The notes below the pieces were generated by a model. The model was not told the DNA's origin, made no database searches, and worked only from the letters and a program-made list of their open reading frames with translations. The translations under genes were made by a program, and so were the position numbers. Below are positions 1 to 7,289 of a stretch of DNA of 12,778 nt, piece by piece (the stretch's first letter is position 1; each line of letters starts with the position of its first letter). The DNA is from VFZS01 sp964353255 (GTDB taxonomy: Bacteria > Acidobacteriota > Terriglobia > Bryobacterales > Bryobacteraceae), in assembly GCA_964353255.1 (NCBI GenBank), contig CAYGVJ010000149.1, positions 1 through 12,778 on the forward strand, given 5' to 3'.

Positions 1-1
1 C

Positions 2-73
2 GGCGACGCCGAGGCGAACCGGCTGCTGGGCCGCGAGTATCGCCGGCATTGGGGCACGCCGCGGGGCGTGTGA
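2..73 (+). CDS. 3' end of an upstream gene, possibly a Gfo/Idh/MocA-family oxidoreductase (partial)
   Basis: Frame 2 is open from the window edge to a TGA at 71-73 and encodes 23 residues that include ANRLLGREYRRHW and end in TPRGV. The start lies outside the window. The composition (Leu-Leu-x-Arg-Glu-Tyr-Arg followed by an aromatic and a Pro) resembles the C-termini of secreted Gfo/Idh/MocA sugar dehydrogenases that are common in Acidobacteriota and Planctomycetota, but 23 residues are too few to be sure of the family. It points the same way as the receptor gene at 158, 84 bp downstream. If it is a sugar oxidoreductase it would fit the carbohydrate theme. That the reading frame is coding is fairly likely; the family name is a guess from a short tail. 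Confidence 0.42.
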   Translation, partial: GDAEANRLLGREYRRHWGTPRGV

Positions 74-89
74 GGGTCATGCACGCCCC
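63..89. terminator. Inverted repeat at the end of the upstream gene; terminator-like hairpin without a U-tract
   Basis: GGGGCGTG at 63-70 is the exact reverse complement of CACGCCCC at 82-89, with an 11-base loop that could shorten through U-G wobble pairs. The left arm abuts the TGA stop at 71-73. The position suits a transcription end or an mRNA-protecting hairpin, but the bases after the right arm are not T-rich, so it is not a classical rho-independent terminator. It could also be an operator-like dyad in front of the receptor gene at 158. Confidence 0.35.
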
Positions 90-157
90 CAGTGGCGCGA
101 CGACCGTCAGGGTGAATGGATATGTAAAGACCGAGCTGAAAAGAGGAGGACTCAACG

Positions 158-3100
158 ATGAAAACCAAGCTTGTACGATTCTGCTTTCTGCTCGTGATCG
201 CTGCTGGCCTGGCACTGGCCCAGTTCAACAGCGCTTTCCAGGGCCTGGTGACCGATCACTCGGACGCCGTGATTGCCGGCGCCACGGTCACCGTCACCAA
301 TATCGAGACCGGCATCTCCCGCACGGTGGAAACTCTGGACGACGGGCTCTACCGGCTGCTCAGCCTCCCTCCCGGCGCCTACCGCATCGTGGTGAAGAAA
401 GCCGGATTTGCCGATGCCGTACGGAGTGCGGTGGTCCTCACTACCGGCCAAACGCTCCGCGTCGATTTTTCGCTCGAGGTGAAGGCGAACGTCGAGCAGA
501 TAACGGTGGAGGCTGAAACGGCCCAAATCGACACCGAGCAGGGCAATATTTCCGGACGCATCAACCAGGTCGAACTGGAACAAGTCCCCCTCAACGGCAA
601 CAACGTCTTTAACCTCCTCGCCCTACAAGCCGGAATGATCGGCCGAGGGCGCGCCAGCGCCAGCGGCGGCGGCAACCGCTCCGGCAACGATCCCTTCTCC
701 GGCGAAGCGGGCGCCACCGTGTATGCCAACGGGCTGCGCCAGGAATTCAACAGCTTCACCATGGACGGCTCGAGCATCAACTCCTCGGTCAGCCCGGGAT
801 TCACCAACCTCACGCCCACCGAGGGCGCCATTCAGGAAATGCGCGTCGTGGTGAACAACGTCTCGGCCGTGGAAGGGCGCAACGCCGGAGCGCAGATCGA
901 GGTGATCACGAAGTCCGGCACCAATCAGTTCCACGGCGGCGTGTTCTCCCAATTCCAGAACAACACCTTGTCCGCCCGCGGCATCTTCGAGCCCCTCGTC
1001 GCCGTCTTCCGCAAGAACCAGTTCGGCGCGCAGGCCGGCGGGCCGATCCTCCACAACCGCACCTTCTTCTTCAGCTCCTACGAAGGGCTGCGTCAATCCG
1101 GCGGACGCGGCCAGGTCGTAACGGTGGAAACGTCGGCCTTCCGCGACTTCGTGCGCAGCACTCGGCCGAACTCGATCGCCGCCAAGGTCCTGGGGGACTT
1201 CCAGCCCGCGGCGTATCCCAGCTCGAACTTGCGCGATCTCGGCAGCCCGGCCCGCGGCGTCAACACCATCGGCCCCGCGGACGGCATCTTCGACGTCGGC
1301 AGCGCCAATTATACCCCGCAGACCTCTCACAGCGGCGACCAGTTCCAGATCCGCATCGACCATGAGCTGCGTCCGGGCAAGGACCGCCTCTATGGCAGCT
1401 ACTATCTGAATCAGGACTACTCCATGGACGGCAACGTCCGACCCGCGCTGAGCAGGCCGTTTCGCGAACGTTCGCAATTCGCCGATCTCAACCACACCCA
1501 CATTTTCGGCCCCACGGTGCTGAACGAACTTCGCGCCGGCGTGATCCGGCTGCGCGGCGGCAACGACAAACCGGCTCACCTGGAATTACCCACCACCAGC
1601 ATCTCCGGGATCACTGCGTTTTCCTACGGTCAGTATCCCAACGGCTGGTGGCAGACCAGTTGGAACTTCAAGGACGTCTTTTCGGTCGTCCGCAACGCCC
1701 ACAACTTCAAAATGGGTGGCGAGTACCGCCGCGAGTTCGCCAACAATGTCAACACCGGCAACTTCATCCCCAACTATTCCTTCGCCTCCCTTCTGGACTA
1801 CGCCGACGACGAGCCCCTCTCGATGACCCGCTCCGTCAACCCGCTCACCTCCCAGCCCACCACCGTTTACGTCGGCCTCCGAACCCGTTCTTTCGCTCTC
1901 TTCTTCAACGACGATTGGAAGGCGACGCGCAAACTCAGCCTCACGCTCGGCCTCCGCTATGAATACTTCGGCCCGCACACCGACAGCAATGACCGCGGCA
2001 CCAACCTCATCTTCGGCCCCGGCTCATATACCGAAGGACTAGCCGCCGGCCGCGTCGAATTCGTCAAACAGTTCTACAATCCCAGCAAGAACAGCCTCGC
2101 CCCCCGCTTCGGCTTCGCCTACGATCCCACCGGCAAGGGCCGCATGAGCGTCCGCGGCGGCTACGGCATCTCCTTTGACCACATCTACACGCTTCGCCTC
2201 GGCGGGTATGGCTCCAATCCCCCCATCGTCGGATCCGCCACCCTCGGCCCGCAGTTCGGCACAACGTTCACTTACACCCTCGGCGATCTCTCCAAGCCCA
2301 GCTTCGGGTATCCGGTCGATCCCGCCCTTCGCCTGGGCCTCGACTCCCGCAACGGAATCGTCGGCGCTCGCGTCACCGTGAGCGCGGTCACCCAGAACCT
2401 CAGCATTCCCTACGTGCATAATTGGTTCTTCGGGATTCAGCGGGAACTCCCCGGCCACGTCGTCGCCGAGATGAACTACACCGGCTCGGCCGGCCACCAT
2501 CTCCTCGACGTCTACAATGCCAATCGCTTTGCCGGCGACATGCTGGACAATCTCTTCCACGGCATCAACCCCAGCTTCGGGGGCATCCGGCTGCTCGAAG
2601 CCGCAACCAACTCCATCTACCACGGCGGCAATCTGCGGCTCCGGCATGAGTTTCGCAAGGGCTTCCTCTTGCAGGGCTCCTACACGCTGGGCAAGGCCAT
2701 CGGCGAGATCGACGACGGCTCGATCTCGAACCAATTCATGGACGCCAACAACCACCGCCTCGATCGCTCCGTCACCAGCTTCGACGTCCCCCAGCAGCTC
2801 AGCATCCTCGGCGTCTGGCAGCTCCCCTTCTTCAGGTCCGGCAAGAACTGGGCCGCCCGCGCCCTCGGCGGATGGCAGATCAGCGGAACCTCCATCCTCC
2901 AGAAAGGCATGCCCATCAACATCACCAACGGCGCTGCCTGGCCCCGCGGCGATTACAACGGCGACAACAACACGCTCGATCGGCCCAACGCTCCCGACTC
3001 CTCCATTGCCCGCAGTGGCTATTCCCGGTCCAACTTCCTCACCGGCCTGTTCCCGGCTTCGGCCTTCCCGGTTCCCACTCTGGGAACCAACGGCAACCTC

Positions 3101-3331
3101 GGCCGCAACGTTTTCCGTGGGCCCGGCTTCGCCCAAACGGATCTGTCTCTCGCCAAGACGTTCAAACTCACGGAGAAGCTGGCGGCACAGTTTCGCTTTG
3201 ACGCCTTCAATGCCTTCAACCGCGTCAACCTCAACAACCCTGTCGTTGACCTGAACAACACCAACTTCGGACGGTCCACCTCCGCGGATACGCCCCGCGT
3301 CTTCCAGGCCAAGGTCCGGGTCGAGTTCTGA
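158..3331 (+). CDS. TonB-dependent outer-membrane receptor, Oar-like, with carboxypeptidase-regulatory-like N-terminal domain
   Basis: This 1057-residue protein is predicted to be an outer-membrane beta-barrel for energised uptake of a large substrate. Residues 1-21 form a Sec signal peptide (basic MKTK start, hydrophobic core, cleavage near ALAQ). Residues about 26-107 are a CarboxypepD_reg-like beta-sandwich with the typical YRLLSLPPGAYRI strand. The plug follows, with VPLNG at 143-147 and an ITKSGTNQFHG segment at 250-260 that is standard in these receptors. The rest alternates aromatic and polar strands and ends in Val-Glu-Phe, the terminal Phe expected for BAM-dependent insertion. The size is normal for acidobacterial Oar-like receptors, which usually lack a SusD partner. 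The start is supported by a strong Shine-Dalgarno sequence, GAGGAGGA at 143-150, seven bases before the ATG. The TGA overlaps the ATG of the GH31 gene, linking the receptor to a glycosidase and suggesting a carbohydrate substrate, although Oar-like receptors can also serve peptides. Leu codons are mainly CTC. The mature protein appears to be Cys-free. Confidence 0.93.
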   Translation: MKTKLVRFCFLLVIAAGLALAQFNSAFQGLVTDHSDAVIAGATVTVTNIETGISRTVETLDDGLYRLLSLPPGAYRIVVKKAGFADAVRSAVVLTTGQTLRVDFSLEVKANVEQITVEAETAQIDTEQGNISGRINQVELEQVPLNGNNVFNLLALQAGMIGRGRASASGGGNRSGNDPFSGEAGATVYANGLRQEFNSFTMDGSSINSSVSPGFTNLTPTEGAIQEMRVVVNNVSAVEGRNAGAQIEVITKSGTNQFHGGVFSQFQNNTLSARGIFEPLVAVFRKNQFGAQAGGPILHNRTFFFSSYEGLRQSGGRGQVVTVETSAFRDFVRSTRPNSIAAKVLGDFQPAAYPSSNLRDLGSPARGVNTIGPADGIFDVGSANYTPQTSHSGDQFQIRIDHELRPGKDRLYGSYYLNQDYSMDGNVRPALSRPFRERSQFADLNHTHIFGPTVLNELRAGVIRLRGGNDKPAHLELPTTSISGITAFSYGQYPNGWWQTSWNFKDVFSVVRNAHNFKMGGEYRREFANNVNTGNFIPNYSFASLLDYADDEPLSMTRSVNPLTSQPTTVYVGLRTRSFALFFNDDWKATRKLSLTLGLRYEYFGPHTDSNDRGTNLIFGPGSYTEGLAAGRVEFVKQFYNPSKNSLAPRFGFAYDPTGKGRMSVRGGYGISFDHIYTLRLGGYGSNPPIVGSATLGPQFGTTFTYTLGDLSKPSFGYPVDPALRLGLDSRNGIVGARVTVSAVTQNLSIPYVHNWFFGIQRELPGHVVAEMNYTGSAGHHLLDVYNANRFAGDMLDNLFHGINPSFGGIRLLEAATNSIYHGGNLRLRHEFRKGFLLQGSYTLGKAIGEIDDGSISNQFMDANNHRLDRSVTSFDVPQQLSILGVWQLPFFRSGKNWAARALGGWQISGTSILQKGMPINITNGAAWPRGDYNGDNNTLDRPNAPDSSIARSGYSRSNFLTGLFPASAFPVPTLGTNGNLGRNVFRGPGFAQTDLSLAKTFKLTEKLAAQFRFDAFNAFNRVNLNNPVVDLNNTNFGRSTSADTPRVFQAKVRVEF

Positions 3332-5496
3332 TGCTTCGCCGCGACGCGATCCGCCTCCTGGCCGCCGGAAGCGCGAGCGCCGCCTTCGCGGCTGAATCGC
3401 TGGAACTTCGAATCGCCGCCGTCAGCCCAAGCACCATTCGCATCACCGTGGCACAACCGGGCGCGAGAATTCCAGGCGACGGATCGATACTCGGTACCGT
3501 CCTCGCCATCGAGGGCAAGCCGGTACGGGACCTGTCAAGGCCTCACACTTTGAGCGTGGCCGGGCTGAAGCTTGTGGTCCAACCCGAGCCGCTCACGATC
3601 CGCGCGATGCGCGGCACGGCTCTCATCCAGGAGTTCTCGCTCGATGCCGCCACCGGAACACTCGCCTTCCAAACCACCGGCGGCCCCATCCTCGGTCTTG
3701 GCGAAGGCGGCCCCCAGTTCGACCGCCGCGGCTCCTTCGACGAAATGAAGAACGGCCAGGGCGGCTATCGCGAGCGCACCCATGGCGCCCGCATCCCCAT
3801 CCCCTGGATCATCGGAGCCGGCGGATGGGCCATCTTCATCCATCATCCCTACGGCAAATTCGATTTCACCGCCACAGAGCGAGCCCTGTTCCTGTCCGCT
3901 CATCCGACTCGCACCTTTCCGCTCGACCTCTTTCTCACCGTCGCCGCCGAGCCCGCCGCGATCATGACCGAGTACGCCCGCCTCACCGGCTTTCCCGACC
4001 TGCCCCCGCTGTGGTCCTTCGGCTATCAGCAGTCGCACCGAACGCTGGCCGGCCCCGGCGAGGTGCTCGCGATCGCGAAGACTTTCCGCGAAAAGAAGCT
4101 CCCCTGCGATGTTCTGATCTACCTCGGCACCGGCTTCTGTCCCTCCGGCTGGAACACAGGACACGGCTCGTTCACCTTCAACTCACCGGCCTTTCCTCCT
4201 GAGATCATCGCCCGGCTGCGCGACGAGCGTTTCCGCGTGGTCCTCCACACCGTGTTTCGCGAACCGGAACTGCGCGGCTCGGTCTCGGACCGCTGCCGCA
4301 GCCGGGACGACCGGCGGGAAGCCGCTTGCTACTGGCAGATGCACCGCGCGGTATTCGGGCTCGGCGTTGACGGCTGGTGGCCCGACGAAGGCGACCAGCT
4401 CGATGCCGCCTCGCGCCTCTGCCGCAACCGCCTCTACTACGAGGGTCCGCTCGTCGATCGTCCGGGTATCCGCCCCTACGCGCTCCACCGCAACGGCTAC
4501 GCCGGCACACAGCGGTTCGGCGCCTTTGTGTGGTCGGGCGATGTCAGCTCCACCTGGGAGACCCTGCGGACGCACGTTCCCGTGGCGATCAACACGTCTT
4601 TGAGCGGCCTGCCGTTCTGGGGAACCGACACCGGCGGCTTCGTCCCGACCAAGGAGCTGACCGGCGAGTTGTACGTCCGCTGGTTCCAGTTCAGCGCGTT
4701 CTGCCCGCTATTTCGGTCGCATGGGCGCACCTGGAAATTGCGGCTTCCCTGGCAGTGGAATACGGGTGACATGGGACCGAGCGAACTGGGCAGCTCTGGC
4801 GCCAATCCCGATCCCGCCGAGCTGCACAACGCGGCCGTCGAACCCATCTGCCGAAAGTACCTGGAGCTGCGCTACCGGCTGATGCCCTACCTGTACTCTG
4901 CGGTGCGCGAGTGCTACGACACCGGCATGCCCATCCTGCGGGCGCTCTGGCTGCACTATCCCGACGATCCGGCCGCGGTCGCGCGCGGTGACGAGTACCT
5001 GTGGGGGCGGGACGTGCTGGTGGCGCCGGTGGTCGAGAAAGGCGCCGCGGCCCGCCGCCTGTATCTGCCCCGCGGCGTCTGGTACGACTTCTGGACGCAG
5101 GAGAGATTCGAGGGCGGGCGCGAGATCGTCCGCCCGGTGGACCTCGCCACGATGCCCCTGTACGTGCGGGCCGGAGCGATCCTTCCGCTGGGTCCGGTGA
5201 AGCAGTACACCTCCGAGCGCGTCGCGGGGCCGCTCACCCTGTGGATCTATCCGGGCGCCAGCGGCGAGTTCACGCTGTACGAGGACGACGGCACAAGCTT
5301 CAAGTACCGCCACGGCGAGTGGATGGGATTGCGGGCGACCTGGGATGACCGGCGGCGCCTGCTCACTCTGCGCCTGGCGGAACGCTCACGCATGCTGCCG
5401 CCGCTGCGGCGAGACATCGAGATTCGGGTGGCGTCCAGCCCTGCCATGCGCGCGGTGGTTTTCGACGGCCAGCCGCTGGAGGTCCGGCTCCAATAG
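3331..5496 (+). CDS. Tat-exported glycoside hydrolase family 31 (alpha-glucosidase/alpha-xylosidase-type TIM barrel)
   Basis: GH31 enzymes are retaining exo-acting alpha-glycosidases. The 721-residue protein starts with MLRRDAIRLLAAG, a twin-arginine-like signal with a cut expected near AFA-AES, so it probably acts in the periplasm. An N-terminal beta-sandwich (about 25-210) contains LGLGEGGPQF. The (beta/alpha)8 barrel follows (about 220-545), then beta domains to the end. The likely nucleophile is Asp352 in GWWPDEGD and the likely acid/base is Asp404 in WSGDVSS. Other GH31 landmarks are WGTDTGGF (430-437) and PLFRSHGR (459-466). The nucleophile motif differs from the DMNE of classical alpha-glucosidases and from the KTDFGE of YicI-type xylosidases, so specificity cannot be assigned. 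The ATG shares its A with the receptor's TGA and no good ribosome site precedes it, so translation is probably coupled to the receptor. Leu codons shift from CTC-leaning to CTG-dominant across the gene. The family is secure; the substrate is unknown. Confidence 0.93.
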   Translation: MLRRDAIRLLAAGSASAAFAAESLELRIAAVSPSTIRITVAQPGARIPGDGSILGTVLAIEGKPVRDLSRPHTLSVAGLKLVVQPEPLTIRAMRGTALIQEFSLDAATGTLAFQTTGGPILGLGEGGPQFDRRGSFDEMKNGQGGYRERTHGARIPIPWIIGAGGWAIFIHHPYGKFDFTATERALFLSAHPTRTFPLDLFLTVAAEPAAIMTEYARLTGFPDLPPLWSFGYQQSHRTLAGPGEVLAIAKTFREKKLPCDVLIYLGTGFCPSGWNTGHGSFTFNSPAFPPEIIARLRDERFRVVLHTVFREPELRGSVSDRCRSRDDRREAACYWQMHRAVFGLGVDGWWPDEGDQLDAASRLCRNRLYYEGPLVDRPGIRPYALHRNGYAGTQRFGAFVWSGDVSSTWETLRTHVPVAINTSLSGLPFWGTDTGGFVPTKELTGELYVRWFQFSAFCPLFRSHGRTWKLRLPWQWNTGDMGPSELGSSGANPDPAELHNAAVEPICRKYLELRYRLMPYLYSAVRECYDTGMPILRALWLHYPDDPAAVARGDEYLWGRDVLVAPVVEKGAAARRLYLPRGVWYDFWTQERFEGGREIVRPVDLATMPLYVRAGAILPLGPVKQYTSERVAGPLTLWIYPGASGEFTLYEDDGTSFKYRHGEWMGLRATWDDRRRLLTLRLAERSRMLPPLRRDIEIRVASSPAMRAVVFDGQPLEVRLQ

Positions 5497-5611
5497 CGGG
5501 AAGTGAGCCTCAGGCTTGTACCTGACTTTCCATTCCCGATCGCGTTCTGGCGCAGGGCCTTTGCAGAGCGGGACTACAGGGACACCGAAGAACGCTCACA
5601 ATGGGAACAGC

Positions 5612-7252
5612 ATGGACCTCGAACAAGTTGCCCAGAGGGCGAAGGTCTCGGCGGCTATCTGTGTTTTGGCTGTAGCGCTGAGCGGCGTTGTGCCCGCAAT
5701 TGAAGCGGGCACACGCCCGACTGGGGTGCTTGACGCGGAGGCCTTCCGGCACTACGTCCAGTACTTCAACCGGATGGTTGAAGAGGACGTGGTCAACTAC
5801 ATTCCGAACGCGGGCGCCTGGGAGTGGTTGAAAGCGAACGTCCCGTTGTTCACGTGCCCGGATCCGGACGTCGAGCGGACCTATTACTACCGCTGGTGGG
5901 TCTTTCGCAAACACCTCAAACAGACGCCGGCGGGCTTCATCCTCACCGAGTTTCTGCGCCCGGTAAAGCACGCGACGGACTACAACGCGATCAGTTGCGC
6001 GCTGGGCCACCACGTGGCGGAGGGGCGCTGGGTGCGCGAGCGGCAGTACCTCGACCAGTACCTCGGCTTCTGGCTGCGCTCCGGGGAGAACGGGGGATTC
6101 GAGCGGCACTTCCATCAGTACAGCGGATGGACGGCCGCCGCGGCCTACGAACGCTGGCTGGTGGACGGGAACCGGGAGTTCCTGCTCGAACTGCTGGAGC
6201 CGCTGATGCTGGACTACCGGACTTGGGAGAAGGAGCGCCTGCTGGAGAGCGGCCTGTTCTGGCAATACGACGTCCGGGACGGGATGGAGGAATCCGTCAG
6301 CGGCTCGCGAAAGGACAAGAACGCGCGGCCCACCATTAACAGCTACATGTACGGGAACGCCCAGGCGATCGCCGCCATCGCCGCCCTGGCCGGGAAGGCG
6401 GTGGTGGCGCGCGAGTACGAAGCCAAAGCCGGACGGCTGAGAGCGCTCGTTCAGGAAACGTTGTGGGACCGCCCGGCGGCGTTCTTCAAGGTGCGGCTCG
6501 CCTCCGGCGCGCTGGCGGACGTACGCGAACTGGCGGGCTACACGCCCTGGTATTTCAACCTGCCGGAGCCGGGCCGGGGCTACGAGGAAGCGTGGAAACA
6601 AGTGATGGATCCGAAAGGCTTTTTTGCGCCGTACGGACCCACGACCGCCGAACAGCGGCACCCGGGCTTCCGGATCGCCGAGACGGGAGACGATTGCCAG
6701 TGGAACGGGCCGAGCTGGCCCTTCTCGACCACGGTGACGCTTAAGGCGCTGGCGAACGTGCTGAACAACTACGAGCAGGGCGCGATCAGCCGCGAGGACT
6801 ACTTCAAGACGTTCATGATCTACACGCGCAGCCAGCGGCTCAAGCTGCCGGATGGACGCGTCATCCCCTGGATTGACGAGAACCTCAACCCCTTCACGGG
6901 CGAGTGGCAGGCGCGCTCGATGAAGATCCGCAAAGGCACCTTCAATGGCCGCGGCGACCACTACAACCACTCGGGCTACGCGGACCTGGTGATCACGGGA
7001 GTAGTCGGGCTGCGGCCGCGAGCGGACGATATCGTCGAGGTCAACCCCCTGGTACCGGAGGGGACCTGGGACTGGTTCTGCCTGGACAACGTCTCCTATC
7101 ACGGCCGGACGCTGACGGTGCTCTGGGACCGCACCGGCCGCAGATTCGGACGAGGCCCGGGCCTGCGCGTGCTGTCGAACGGACGCGAGATCGCGCGGGC
7201 CGCCCGCCTGGAGCGGGTCACGGGGCGGCTGGGCCGGCGCAGCGCTGAGTAG
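5612..7252 (+). CDS. Exported six-hairpin glycoside hydrolase, MGH1/GH63-like (clan GH-G type)
   Basis: The 546-residue product looks like an (alpha/alpha)6-barrel inverting glycosidase related to GH63, GH37 and mannosylglycerate-hydrolase (MGH1-like) enzymes. Residues about 10-32 form a hydrophobic signal segment ending near IEAG, so export is likely. Seen motifs are RDGMEESVSGS (222-232, Asp223 a candidate general acid), WNGPSWPF (364-371, the counterpart of the WRGPIW motif of GH63) and GDHYNHSGYADL (448-459, around the usual general-base position). A short beta-rich tail (about 470-530) closes the protein. The ATG at 5612 is preferred because it directly precedes the signal segment. The frame stays open upstream to a TTG at 5516, but that would put about 30 non-signal-like residues in front. 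The ribosome site is weak (GGGAAC at about 5603). It lies 115 bp after the GH31 gene on the same strand. Leu is mostly CTG. The fold class is fairly secure; the exact family and substrate are not. Confidence 0.8.
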   Translation: MDLEQVAQRAKVSAAICVLAVALSGVVPAIEAGTRPTGVLDAEAFRHYVQYFNRMVEEDVVNYIPNAGAWEWLKANVPLFTCPDPDVERTYYYRWWVFRKHLKQTPAGFILTEFLRPVKHATDYNAISCALGHHVAEGRWVRERQYLDQYLGFWLRSGENGGFERHFHQYSGWTAAAAYERWLVDGNREFLLELLEPLMLDYRTWEKERLLESGLFWQYDVRDGMEESVSGSRKDKNARPTINSYMYGNAQAIAAIAALAGKAVVAREYEAKAGRLRALVQETLWDRPAAFFKVRLASGALADVRELAGYTPWYFNLPEPGRGYEEAWKQVMDPKGFFAPYGPTTAEQRHPGFRIAETGDDCQWNGPSWPFSTTVTLKALANVLNNYEQGAISREDYFKTFMIYTRSQRLKLPDGRVIPWIDENLNPFTGEWQARSMKIRKGTFNGRGDHYNHSGYADLVITGVVGLRPRADDIVEVNPLVPEGTWDWFCLDNVSYHGRTLTVLWDRTGRRFGRGPGLRVLSNGREIARAARLERVTGRLGRRSAE

Positions 7253-7289
7253 CGTAGAATAAGACGGCGGTTGTCAGGAGGCTAAAGTC

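Noticed and set aside
121..126. TATGTA as a -10 element for the receptor gene
   Set aside because: The position is reasonable, but the sequence 16-18 bases upstream (around CGACGA) does not resemble a -35 box.
2039..3136. A 365-codon minus-strand frame opposite the first receptor
   Set aside because: It is a Gly/Ala/Val/Glu-rich shadow of a well-supported receptor gene; no motif or plausible start context was seen.
5506..5516. Palindrome AGCCT-C-AGGCT just after the GH31 stop
   Set aside because: The single-base centre cannot form an RNA hairpin, there is no T-run, and a 5-bp dyad is easily met by chance in this DNA.
5516..5611. A TTG at 5516 as start of the six-hairpin glycosidase
   Set aside because: It would put about 30 polar residues ahead of the signal segment, and no ribosome site is apparent. 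The ATG at 5612 explains the export signal better.
5510..7102. A 530-codon open frame on the minus strand opposite the six-hairpin glycosidase gene
   Set aside because: Its composition (Arg, Val, Pro, His rich) has no domain-like pattern, while the plus strand encodes recognisable motifs. Long antisense frames are expected at this GC content.
7255..7260. TAGAAT as a -10 promoter element before the enolase-superfamily gene
   Set aside because: No -35-like hexamer lies at the right distance and the gap to the previous gene is only 37 bp, so a separate promoter is not supported.
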